Part shown: positions 28,732-36,823 of the stretch, piece after piece
How the letters are laid out: each line of letters opens with the position of its first letter
Position numbering within the stretch: position 1 is the first letter of the stretch
Source: Nematocida homosporus
Lineage: Eukaryota; Microsporidia
Assembly (NCBI RefSeq): GCF_024244095.1
Contig: NW_026250683.1
Location: 1-64,000, forward strand
Direction of reading: 5' to 3'
DNA length: 64,000 bases
Position numbers and translations under genes: made by a program
The notes under the pieces: model-generated
Told to the model about the DNA's origin: nothing
Databases searched by the model: none
The model's input: only the letters and a program-made list of their open reading frames with translations

Positions 28732-28807
28732 TCTCCAATAAATACTTAAAACACAATATGTTTCGCTGTTTCAGCTGGTATATTTATTGTCTGGCCTGCT
28801 GTCTGGC

Positions 28808-30208
28808 ATGTTGTGGGGATTGCTGATGCTCTTTGCATTGTGTAATGCCAAAAGGCACGTGGTGCTTCTCCGGGAAGGAGTGGGCGCCATGGCCATTCAA
28901 AGCCATGAAGAATGGATTTCAAGTCTGGGAGTAGATCCCCTGGAGTTAAAGGGATTCACTGCACCGGGCGTGTATGGCTATGCCGGCGAGCTCACGACCA
29001 ACCAAGTAGAGCAGCTAAAGCAGCGCCCTGAAGTTATGGCAGTTGAAGAAGATCAGACCTATGCCATTCAAGTTTACGAAACACCGCTTCCGGCCAAGGA
29101 CAACAATATAACCTGGGAGTCACTGGGAGATTTAGAAGCCGCCATGATTTGGGGCGATGGCCTGTACCAGGCGAAACACAATATTCTTAAGGGCCGCCGC
29201 CACTTCCGCAAACACCCGATCAAGAAGATCTATCGTAAGAACCGCAAGCGACCCCATCCTCTGCTGCCTTTAATTGGCAAGAAGGCCATGGCTAGTGTTG
29301 GAAACTTTGCGTCCATCTTTACTCGCATGCACTACCCGGCCTTTAGCGACAGCCTGGTGATTCAAAGCACCGAGTCCTGGGGGCTCAGTCGAATGTCCCA
29401 AAGAAAGATGGTCTATTCTCTGGATACCTATATCTACCCCAAGACGGCCGGCAAAGGTGTTTTCGTTTACATTCTCGATACCGGCATAGACAAATCCCAT
29501 CCAGAACTTTCCGGGCAGGTTGAATCAGGAATCAATCTAATTGATGGCACAGTTGATACTGCCGATGACAATGGCCATGGTACGCACTGTTCTGGCATTG
29601 TGGCGGGTAAGACTTTTGGTATGGCCAAAGAGGCTACGTTGATTCCCGTGAAGATTCTTAATGCTAATGGCCAAGGCACAACTGAGCATACTATTATGGG
29701 GCTGATTTACGTGATCAAGGAGCACCATAAGAAGCTCAAGAAGGAAAAGCAGCCTAAAACCGTTATTAATATGAGCCTTGGTGGAGTCAAGAGCAGCATT
29801 ATGCAAGAGATTGTGAAACGGGCCGTCAAGCAAGGCATTCACGTGATTGTGGCCGGTGGTAACGACTCCGCAGACGCCTGTAGCTATTCCCCGGCATCAA
29901 TCAAAAGTGCTATCACAGTCGGCGCCATTGACCGAACCGACGACATTGCTATTTTCAGCAACACCGGCAAGTGTGTTGATCTATTTGCGCCCGGAGTAGA
30001 GATAACTAGTGCATATGCTAACGGAACCACCCGCGTTCTCTCGGGGACTTCTATGGCTGCACCGTACGTTACTGGTTTAGCCGCCCTCTACCTTTCAGAG
30101 GAAAACAGAAGTCCAGAGGAGCTCAAACTCCTAATCCAATCTGATGCTTTCCAATCCGATCTTATCAAGATAGCCTCATCCAAACTACTTAATTTACGAT
30201 CAGAATAA
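28808..30208 (+). CDS. Secreted subtilisin-like serine protease
   Basis: A 466-aa protein from ATG 28808, giving signal peptide MLWGLLMLFALCNA. An I9-type propeptide follows (HVVLLREG ... LKQRPEVMAVEEDQ). A basic linker (about 135-160, rich in KRRH) could be a maturation site. The S8 catalytic set is complete: D224 in LDTGID, H257 in GHGTHCSG, oxyanion N352 in AGGND, S415 in GTSMAAP. Microsporidian subtilisins are exported, self-processed enzymes linked to spore and polar tube maturation or germination; that role is known for the family, not shown here. It follows a large secreted protein on the same strand with only 76 bp between. Confidence 0.93.
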   Translation: MLWGLLMLFALCNAKRHVVLLREGVGAMAIQSHEEWISSLGVDPLELKGFTAPGVYGYAGELTTNQVEQLKQRPEVMAVEEDQTYAIQVYETPLPAKDNNITWESLGDLEAAMIWGDGLYQAKHNILKGRRHFRKHPIKKIYRKNRKRPHPLLPLIGKKAMASVGNFASIFTRMHYPAFSDSLVIQSTESWGLSRMSQRKMVYSLDTYIYPKTAGKGVFVYILDTGIDKSHPELSGQVESGINLIDGTVDTADDNGHGTHCSGIVAGKTFGMAKEATLIPVKILNANGQGTTEHTIMGLIYVIKEHHKKLKKEKQPKTVINMSLGGVKSSIMQEIVKRAVKQGIHVIVAGGNDSADACSYSPASIKSAITVGAIDRTDDIAIFSNTGKCVDLFAPGVEITSAYANGTTRVLSGTSMAAPYVTGLAALYLSEENRSPEELKLLIQSDAFQSDLIKIASSKLLNLRSE

Positions 30209-30541
30209 TTAATAAACCCTTCCTAATCCATACACATTAGTTGCTTATTAAGTTAAGATAGTATTAAGTTAAGTTAGGATAATGTTGTATTATGTCAATA
30301 TAGTATCAAGTTAAGATAGTGTTAAGATAACGTTGTGTTGATGTAGGATAGTATTAAGATGGTATTATGTTAAGATAGTATCAAGTTAAGATGGTATTAT
30401 GTTAAGGTAGGATAGTGTTAAGATGGTATTAAGTTAAGTTAGGATAATATTAAGATAGTATCAAGTTAAGTTAAGATAATATTAAGATAGTATCAAGTTA
30501 AGATGGTATAGTATAATATAGGGTTGATTTGGATGGAGCAA
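30209..30541 (+). repeat. Degenerate tandem array of GTTAAGATAGTATTA-like units
   Basis: Nearly the whole spacer between two convergent 3' ends consists of 12-20 bp variants of AAGTTAAGATAGTATTAAG. It differs from the TTGAG pentamers seen elsewhere. No gene inside. Confidence 0.7.
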
Positions 30542-31354
30542 CTAGTAGATCACTCCTTGTTCTTTGAGCAGGCGACAGGCCTCGTCAATGTCCGGGATAG
30601 TGATAGGGACTTTCATGGACTTCTCTTTGAACATTCCTTCAACCGGGGCTTGCTCACTCTGGCCTTTGTTCTTGCGAGCACTGATCTCACTCGCTATACT
30701 GACAATATCAAAGATAACCTCACAGGCAACAAAGCCCAGGATATCTACCACTTCGTCTTTTAGCTTATAATCTGTCCCCAAAAAGTCCTTAAACCGCTTG
30801 ATCTTGCGAAAGGTAAACGAAGCCTGGCGACATTCAGTGAAGTCTAAATACTCTTCTTTGGACATGTTTTCAGTCATCCGATCAATGGCATAGAGTCGGT
30901 CTTTTAGTTCGTTGGCCTTATCATAAATATTCCGGGGCAGCCAGCTATAGCTTAATTTGGCCTCTTTAGCGGCATTCAAAGCAACCACTTCCTTGTTAAC
31001 ACGATTACGTACGTCTTTGAAAACAATGTAATTTGATAGCTTCTTAACTCGGCATGGGTTGCGGCGTAGCACAAAGACAATATCCTCTATACCCACCTGC
31101 TTACTTCCTCGTAGCCGTGATATCTCGTAGCTCTTATCTAAAAGTGTTTTGATATGTGCATACACAATCTGCTCTAAATAAATACTAGACGCCTTATTAG
31201 GGTTTCTAACGTCACCACAAGCATACATCATGGACTTAATTTCAGATTGATAATTTTGACCCTCTTTATCTTTATCACTCCCTCGAACTAGACTGCCAAA
31301 TTCAATCTTCATACTATAGCTAGATTGGTTCATTAAATATTTTGCTAAACACAT
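30542..31354 (-). CDS. SPT3: SAGA complex histone-fold subunit SPT3
   Basis: A 270-aa protein. The N-terminal histone fold has IKSMMYACGDVRNP, IVYAHIKTLLDK, the RGSKQVGIEDIVFVLRRNP strand-helix and YIVFKDVRN. The second, C-terminal histone fold is preceded by the very typical DFTECRQASFTFRK and followed by KLKDEVVDILGFVACEV. This two-fold layout separates SPT3 from the shorter TAF13. Yeast SPT3 is 337 aa. It contacts TBP within SAGA in RNA polymerase II initiation. The start could also be at ATG 31333 or 31312, where MKIEFGS begins. Confidence 0.87.
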   Translation of the reverse strand: MCLAKYLMNQSSYSMKIEFGSLVRGSDKDKEGQNYQSEIKSMMYACGDVRNPNKASSIYLEQIVYAHIKTLLDKSYEISRLRGSKQVGIEDIVFVLRRNPCRVKKLSNYIVFKDVRNRVNKEVVALNAAKEAKLSYSWLPRNIYDKANELKDRLYAIDRMTENMSKEEYLDFTECRQASFTFRKIKRFKDFLGTDYKLKDEVVDILGFVACEVIFDIVSIASEISARKNKGQSEQAPVEGMFKEKSMKVPITIPDIDEACRLLKEQGVIY

Positions 31355-31388
31355 CTCTCTCTATTTGTATCTAGTTTATTTTTGTCCT

Positions 31389-32042
31389 ATGCCACTCTCT
31401 AATTCCTCTTCTAACTCTTCTCCTTACTCCAATACACCTACTTCTTCTTCTGGTTATGTCTCACCAAAAGTGTCCCAATCTAACTTAAAAACAAAAGATA
31501 TCAGTTTGTCACACAAACATTCTCAGTCGGCCAGTGAGTTAGCTGGTATTTACAGCCGACTATTGGGTTCTGGGTACTTTTGTGACCCGAAAGTAACCAA
31601 GTATGGGTACATGAGCTTTTTACGACCTGAAAGATTATGGCCAGAGAGTGATCCCTTAGCACTAGCGCAAAAGCTGAAGAGACAAGGGGACAGTCTTTAC
31701 AACCAGAATCGCCACCAGGCCTATCGCTTATGGCTGGAGTCATTAGTACTGCATTTACAAGAAAGCACTCAAAGCTTGGCCAAGATTCAGAACTTAGCCA
31801 AGTTTGTCCATTCGATTCGGTCTTTAATCAGGCCAGATGATAAGCAGGCGCAAAAGGTCTTTCTAAGTGTTTATTTATGCCTAGAGTATGCTGCATTAAA
31901 GTGGCAGCCACCAAGCAAGGAAAGGCTCGTCCTAGTTGATCAAATAGTTCAAACTGCATATCAACAGGAGACACCGATCGTGCCTTTCGAGTATTTATCT
32001 GAGTACGCCACTAGACGACTCAATCTACTTTATTATAACTAA
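31389..32042 (+). CDS. Unknown protein with Ser-rich N-terminus, 217 aa
   Basis: Start taken at ATG 31389 after a T-rich run (the frame opens at TTG 31365). Residues 1-50 are Ser/Asn/Thr-rich and probably disordered. The rest is helical with an LKRQGDSLYNQNRHQAYRLW segment that looks like a TPR-type helical pair. It is 34 bp from the divergent SPT3 start. No family assignment. Confidence 0.55.
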   Translation: MPLSNSSSNSSPYSNTPTSSSGYVSPKVSQSNLKTKDISLSHKHSQSASELAGIYSRLLGSGYFCDPKVTKYGYMSFLRPERLWPESDPLALAQKLKRQGDSLYNQNRHQAYRLWLESLVLHLQESTQSLAKIQNLAKFVHSIRSLIRPDDKQAQKVFLSVYLCLEYAALKWQPPSKERLVLVDQIVQTAYQQETPIVPFEYLSEYATRRLNLLYYN

Positions 32043-32159
32043 ATATGTCTCCATACTAACTCAATACAATCCTAATACTAAGTCCAATCCAACCCAGTAC
32101 TAATACTAAACTGAATACTAAACTGAATACTAACTCAACTCAACACAACACAACTCAAA

Positions 32160-33035
32160 TTAAACGATTTTGTTGATGTAAATTAGTCCGATGGAAACCA
32201 AAACCAAAATCAAGTGGTTGAGGGCTGAAAGATAAGTGAGAACTCCAACAACTAACTGCCCCACAAAAGACAAACAGGTACAACTAATTAGCACTGCAAA
32301 GAAAACAAAGAAGATTCTTCGTTCTATCTTAACACTCTCTTCACTTTCTTGCCTAGCATCTGTTATCTTAGCAATAATTGAGTTGGTTTGTAAGTACTCA
32401 TGAAAGATACTATTCTGAAAGTAGTCGTCCTCACTACCAATCCATTCAGCTCGCATGATAATTGGAAAGACCTTATTAAGTTCAGACAAGGCTTCCAATG
32501 AGTCCTCTATCTTTTTCCCGCCCTCATTAAAGTTACTCAACAGTAACGGCTGCAACAAAGCCCGTAAACTACCCAAATGAACCATGTAGTAATAAATGTT
32601 CAAAATCGGGACCTGTTTAATTGGATCCTTAACCGACCGCTTAACAATACACATAACATTCGGATTTGCTTGTGAAACATAGAAGCGATGAAGATTAATA
32701 CTTTCTGCTAAATATGCCGTCCCTCGTTGCACATACATAGCCGGCACATGGTCTGACTTTTCAGCCTCCACCTCCATCTTATCTGTCTCCGTTAGTACAA
32801 CAGCCATTATAAAGTCCTTCTTCCTATTAAGACATTCCACCGCCAATCCCAAGTACGTCCGCATCGTAATCGGATCTCGTTGCAGAATATCAATACTTGC
32901 ATCAGCCCGTAAACCCCGGAATAGTTCAATAAACCCATACTCTTTTTCCTCATACATCCACAATAAACACAACCCTTCATAATAAACACACGGAATAACT
33001 ACCCACTTTATTATCACTACCCACCCAATTGCCAT
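32160..33035 (-). CDS. Unknown multi-pass membrane protein, 291 aa
   Basis: A hydrophobic N-terminus (about 1-25) and two or three C-terminal membrane segments (about 232-290, FFVFFAVLISCTCLSFVGQL and onward) enclose a soluble middle of ~200 residues. The middle has a KQVPILNIYYYMVHLGSLRA segment that vaguely recalls Mediator MED6, but the membrane helices argue against that. Function unknown. Confidence 0.55.
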   Translation of the reverse strand: MAIGWVVIIKWVVIPCVYYEGLCLLWMYEEKEYGFIELFRGLRADASIDILQRDPITMRTYLGLAVECLNRKKDFIMAVVLTETDKMEVEAEKSDHVPAMYVQRGTAYLAESINLHRFYVSQANPNVMCIVKRSVKDPIKQVPILNIYYYMVHLGSLRALLQPLLLSNFNEGGKKIEDSLEALSELNKVFPIIMRAEWIGSEDDYFQNSIFHEYLQTNSIIAKITDARQESEESVKIERRIFFVFFAVLISCTCLSFVGQLVVGVLTYLSALNHLILVLVSIGLIYINKIV

Positions 33036-33332
33036 AAAAGGAAAATTTAACTACCTAATTCCAACTCAACTCAACTCAACTCCAACCCACCTCCACCTCC
33101 AACTCCAAACTCAACTCCAACTCTAACCCAACACAATACACCTGCATATCAACTGTTTGCCTTGTATAGTAGTTCTTTTTATTTACTAAACCTAACTACT
33201 TCACTTATCTCCTTACTAATACTAACCCTACACCTCCCCACTAAATCTAGACCTTTATTCGACCCCTTCCGACCCCTATCCTTATCTCTACCCCACTAAT
33301 CAATACTAAACATTCCTTTTTTATTTATTAGG
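33036..33332. other. Divergent spacer, A/C-rich, no gene seen
   Basis: CTCAACTCCAACTCC-type repeats (33060-33140), then lower-complexity AT-rich sequence with a T tract (33317-33327) before the next ATG. An ATAAAAGGAAA motif lies at 33034-33044. Confidence 0.45.
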
Positions 33333-33938
33333 ATGGACTTCCGACGTAATAATGAAGTACATGACTTAGAACGTCAATTCAAAGACTCAATTGAATTTAC
33401 TAATATTGATACAACTCCTAATAAGCCTAAACATCGTGAATTTACTCCATTTAGAACCAAATACGACTCTGCTTCACAACTTAGTAAAATACATACAGTC
33501 GAACAAGAGCTATCTCGACTTAAAGACCTACAAAGCAAAGTCTTAGATATGCAAGAAACACTCGAAGAAACAATTGATAAAGAAGTTCAAAAAACCAAAG
33601 ATAGAGAGATTAAAGAACTAAAAGCCCAATATAAACTCAAGATACGCGATCTAGAAGAACAATATCATCAAAGAATCTCTACTATCAAAAAAGAGTATGA
33701 AGATAAGCTCATCCGTACAATTACTAAGTTAAAGGAAACTGCCCGTACAGCCATCAACACTCGAGTGGCCGAAGAGGTCGAAAAGGCCCAGAAAGCCGCC
33801 GAGCGAAAGTTACTAGAAGTCCAACTCCGAGATAAGTCCGTAATTGATAAGCTCACCAAAATGTACGTTGATCTTAAAGAGAAGTACAAAAAGGACGTTC
33901 AAAAACTCGATCTAGATTTCCCTACTCCTAATAAGTAA
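33333..33938 (+). CDS. Coiled-coil protein, 201 aa
   Basis: From about residue 48 to 195 the sequence is charged and heptad-patterned (EQELSRLKDLQSKVLDMQETL and following Lys/Glu/Arg-rich helices), predicting one long coiled coil after a short basic N-terminus. It resembles small structural or spindle/kinetochore-associated coiled-coil proteins in kind only; no orthologue recognised. The stop TAA merges with TAAATAA downstream. Confidence 0.6.
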   Translation: MDFRRNNEVHDLERQFKDSIEFTNIDTTPNKPKHREFTPFRTKYDSASQLSKIHTVEQELSRLKDLQSKVLDMQETLEETIDKEVQKTKDREIKELKAQYKLKIRDLEEQYHQRISTIKKEYEDKLIRTITKLKETARTAINTRVAEEVEKAQKAAERKLLEVQLRDKSVIDKLTKMYVDLKEKYKKDVQKLDLDFPTPNK

Positions 33939-34121
33939 ATAATCATATTACATTAGTATAGTATTACATTAGTATAGTATATTGAAGACGTTTATATCCT
34001 GTTAAGTTGAGTTGAGTTGAGTTAGGGTTGGGTTGGGTTGTGTTGAGTTGAGTTGGATTAGGATGTCTAGATAGTTAGATCTGTAAATAAACTAGGTTAA
34101 TGTCTTCATACGATTGCTACT

Positions 34122-34220
34122 AATTGGGTTGTGTTGTGTTATGTTGTGTTGTGTTATGTTGTTGTAGTACTCAATCCTAACATAATACTAACATAATACC
34201 AACATAATACTAACCCAATT
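34122..34220. repeat. Imperfect inverted repeat/hairpin of pentamer-type sequence
   Basis: AATTGGGTT (34122-34130) is perfectly complementary to AACCCAATT (34212-34220). The inner arms TGTTATGTTG / CATAATACTAACATAAT pair imperfectly. It marks a switch from G/T-rich to A/C-rich repeat on the plus strand. Confidence 0.55.
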
Positions 34221-34224
34221 GAAG

Positions 34225-34400
34225 ATAGTATTTGATATAAGTGTTGAGGTTGTCTATTGAGTGAGTATTGGTTGAGTTGAAATAAGATGACGTCATATTA
34301 AGTTAGTCTTAAATTGGTTTAGTAGTGAGTATTGAGTAGTGTAGTATCTTATCAGTAATCATATTAGTAGTGGTAGTGGTCGTATGACAACCTACAGTTA
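34225..34400 (+). repeat. Dispersed repeat family 1, copy B (TGACGTCA at 34288)
   Basis: Very close to the copy at 51.6 kb: both read TTGTCTATTGAGTGAGTATT, then GTTGAAATAAGATGACGTCA, then TATTAAGTTAGT and GGTTTAGTAGTGAGTATT. The tail GGTCGTATGACA is shared with copy A. Confidence 0.65.
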
Positions 34401-34437
34401 TGTATATTAAGAACCTTACCGTATCTGCCACTGATGA

Positions 34438-34510
34438 TTTTGAATTAAGATAAGATTAAGATAAGATTAAGATAAGATTTAGATAAGATTAAGATAAGAT
34501 TAAGATACGT
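34438..34510 (+). repeat. Tandem TAAGATTAAGA array
   Basis: About six near-perfect 11-12 bp units (AAGATAAGATT) lie downstream of repeat copy B. Confidence 0.7.
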
Positions 34511-34592
34511 TTTAGATTGTTATACCAATACTAAACCAAACTAAACCAAACTAAACCAAACATAACATAACCCAATTTAAGATAACACTTCA

Positions 34593-34598
34593 TTTATT
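34593..34598 (-). terminator. AATAAA poly(A) signal containing the PUP1 stop
   Basis: Minus strand reads CAATAAATG across the stop: the TAA of the stop is the middle of the hexamer. Confidence 0.5.
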
Positions 34599-35370
34599 GA
34601 GTTGGATTGAGGGCATCTCGAATATCAACGAGATTAATGATTTCCTCCTTCTTAACAAGTACACTAGCACGAGGGTACCTGTACTGGGCATTTTTCTCTT
34701 CCTTCTTACCCACAACCTTATAAGGCCGGTGGTACTCAGTTATGAAGACCTTTTCTTGGTCAGTTTTGATAACACAAAGATCAATATTAGATCCAGAGTA
34801 AAGATCATTTTGAATTCCAGCTTCAATCCCACTACAGGCCAAGGCAATAGCTTCATCCACACTCATATCTTCTTTCCACTGACTCTCCAACATACCAATA
34901 GCCGCATAACTACCCGATCCCAAGGCCGTATAGGGTAAGTTATCTATACTACCGTGTGGATGAATACCACAAAGTACTGGACCTGTCTCATCTACTCCAC
35001 CTATAATCAAAGCAGCCTGCACATATCCCTGGTACCTAAACAAGTGTCTCTTCAAGATATTAATGCAGTAGCTCAAAAGAGGTACCTTATCATACTTCAA
35101 AGCATAACGATACATTGAACACTCAGCCATTTTAGTAGTAAAACGCGTATCAGCTGCAGTTCCAGCTCCACAACAGAAGATATTATCTGCAATTCTGTGA
35201 ATCTTAGAACAGTTCTTGTTAGCAACAATAGGACCATTAGTAGAACGCGTATCAGCCGCTAAAACAACATAATCTTTACCTTTAACCCCAACAATAGTAG
35301 TTCCGGTCTTTTCTGCATACTTTTCAGCATATCGGGCAGCTTCAGCTTGTAGAGATTCTCTTAGGACCAT
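34594..35370 (-). CDS. PUP1: 20S proteasome subunit beta-2 (trypsin-like activity)
   Basis: A 258-aa protein. A propeptide of 23 residues ends in Gly, and T24 is the expected N-terminal nucleophile (TG/TTIVG). Next come DYVVLAADTRST, GPIVANKNCSKIHRI, then CCGAGTAADTRFTT and ALGSGSYAA, all diagnostic for beta-2/PSMB7. The C-terminal tail is short and keeps the YRYPRASVLVKKEE arm. It forms part of the proteolytic core ring. Stop TAA lies inside AATAAA (34593-34598). Confidence 0.95.
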   Translation of the reverse strand: MVLRESLQAEAARYAEKYAEKTGTTIVGVKGKDYVVLAADTRSTNGPIVANKNCSKIHRIADNIFCCGAGTAADTRFTTKMAECSMYRYALKYDKVPLLSYCINILKRHLFRYQGYVQAALIIGGVDETGPVLCGIHPHGSIDNLPYTALGSGSYAAIGMLESQWKEDMSVDEAIALACSGIEAGIQNDLYSGSNIDLCVIKTDQEKVFITEYHRPYKVVGKKEEKNAQYRYPRASVLVKKEEIINLVDIRDALNPTQ

Positions 35371-35600
35371 AAAAACACAAAAAGAAATTGGGTTAGTAGC
35401 TGATATGGTTAGGATTAGTAGAGGTTGGTATTGAGTTAGTATTGGGGTGGGTAGAGGTGGAGTTGAGTTGGTATTGAGTTGGTATTGGGGTGGGTGGTTG
35501 TTGGGGTGAGGTGGAGTGGAGTTGGAGTTAGTATGTGATAAGAGAAGTAAGATAATATAACTATAACAACTTGATACGATTGGGGTGTGAGGTTCAATTT
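35371..35600. other. Spacer, G/T-rich pentamers and TTGGGGTGGG units
   Basis: Repetitive sequence upstream (sense) of PUP1. No gene seen. Confidence 0.45.
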
Positions 35601-36150
35601 ATTGTCAGTGTCAATCCGAGGAACGAATGTCAACTCTTATGAGAGACAATGCGGACACAACTGTTCCTACTCCGAGAGGACGAGTGACCCTCTCGCGATC
35701 CAAATTATCGCCGGCACTACATCCATTACTTGGCAGATAATGGCAATTACCAGCGCAGTTGCTAGTCCACTAGTAACAGTGGTTCACAACCGGGGGCACG
35801 CATGTTTGAGTAGAACTAAGGAAATAGCTGCCTTACTACAAACAAGGAATCTTTATGGGACGAGGGGTACTGGATTTTTCACCTTCTTCTCCCTCTCCTG
35901 TACCTACTACACTAGTGGCGGCTAGACAGTGCCCCAATCTTGCTGTCTAACGGTAGCCACCAGAGAGTTTTAAAGCCTTTTGAAAGCTTATTCTTTATGG
36001 ACTCTTCCGGTCATAATGCCTCATCAAGTCCGGGCGGGGCGTAGCTACTGGGTAACCATTACGCTATTAAGCATAACTAACCAAGAATTGAAGGCTTAAC
36101 TACGTACCAAGTAGAAGGCTTGAATTAGGCTAGACTGCCACCGCCCAATA
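35600..36150. ncRNA. Putative structured non-coding RNA locus, type unknown
   Basis: This stretch is unlike the repetitive AT-rich spacers: it is more GC-rich, non-repetitive and full of stem-loops. Examples: 35673-35679 with 35689-35695 (7 bp, CGAGAGG/CCTCTCG); 35767-35771 with 35778-35782; a two-tier stem 35915-35919/35956-35960 enclosing 35924-35929/35943-35948; and 35999-36003 with 36027-36031. The minus strand contains TAGCGTAATGGTTACC (about 36046-36061), similar to a Pol III A box; the plus strand has AAGTCCGGGC (36026-36035). I could not match it to SSU/LSU rRNA, snRNA, SRP or RNase P by eye. Strand undetermined. A 112-codon frame over part of it is not protein-like. Confidence 0.4.
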
Positions 36151-36823
36151 ACAAACTAATGCTTAAGTACTAGTTCTTATTGTCTTAGATTAGATCAGAA
36201 TTAAGTTAGTGAAAGAAGCATCAACCATTCTAAAACATCTTAATTATCCGATTGGATTAGTATTCTTTGCTTAACAAAACCAAATTGATCTGACTTAAGA
36301 ATTGTTTATTCAATACTCTACTACTACTACTAATAACACTACTTTACTACTACTACTAACAATGCTTTATTAATACAATATTACTAACAACACTACTTTA
36401 CTAATACTTTACTACTAATAACACTACTTTACTAATACCACTACCACCTAACTTAACTCAACTTAACTTAACCCAATACTAACTTAACTCAATTCAAAAT
36501 CAAAATCAAAACCAATTAAGATAAGATAGGATTAAGATTAACCCAATTGAAAAATACTATAAAAGGAAAGAAGATAATCCGAAACTAAACCAAAGTAACC
36601 AAACCAACCCAACCCAACCCAACCCAAACCAACTCAACTCAATAAAGCTTTTTGGCAATAGAGTTTAATAGATATAAAAACATAATCGGCCAGATTTAAC
36701 CCAGAGATTCACAAGTGAGTAAATGATAAGATCCAAAATATTTTGACAATCTACATGCTTTACTTAATCTCTAAACCAGTTCAACTACTATTTACACCAC
36801 CAATGTCAAATTTCTTTTTCGCT
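36151..36823. other. Spacer with ACT-type triplets and A/C-rich repeats
   Basis: 36310-36440 is ACTACTACTAATAACACTACTTT-like repeat. 36445-36650 is CAACTTAACTCAAC/AACCCAACCC-type sequence. An ATAAAAGGAAA motif lies at 36559-36569. Upstream in-frame ATGs at 36755 and 36803 precede the chosen start of the next gene. Confidence 0.5.

Larger units (their letters stand above)
33939..34593. other. Convergent spacer with hairpin, dispersed repeat copy and tandem arrays
   Basis: In order: TTGAG pentamers (34005-34055), a long imperfect hairpin (34122-34220), repeat family 1 copy B (about 34225-34400), a TAAGATTAAGA array (34438-34510), and CTAAACCAAA units (34530-34565). No gene seen. Confidence 0.6.

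Noticed and set aside
32160..33035. Possible Mediator MED6 similarity (IYYYMVHLGSLRALLQ)
   Set aside because: Membrane helices at both ends and lack of the N-terminal MED6 motif make a Mediator subunit unlikely.
35587..35925. 112-codon frame over the hairpin-rich island
   Set aside because: The translation is Cys/Thr/Ser-rich without protein-like patterning, while the DNA shows stem-loops; better explained as RNA.
36026..36035. AAGTCCGGGC resembling the bacterial RNase P CR-I box
   Set aside because: No ACAGAAA-type CR-V partner on the same strand at a sensible distance; not enough to call RNase P RNA.
36046..36061. tRNA-like A box TAGCGTAATGGTTACC on the minus strand
   Set aside because: No acceptor stem, anticodon arm or proper B box follows, so no tRNA gene is called. 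I found no tRNA elsewhere in the window.
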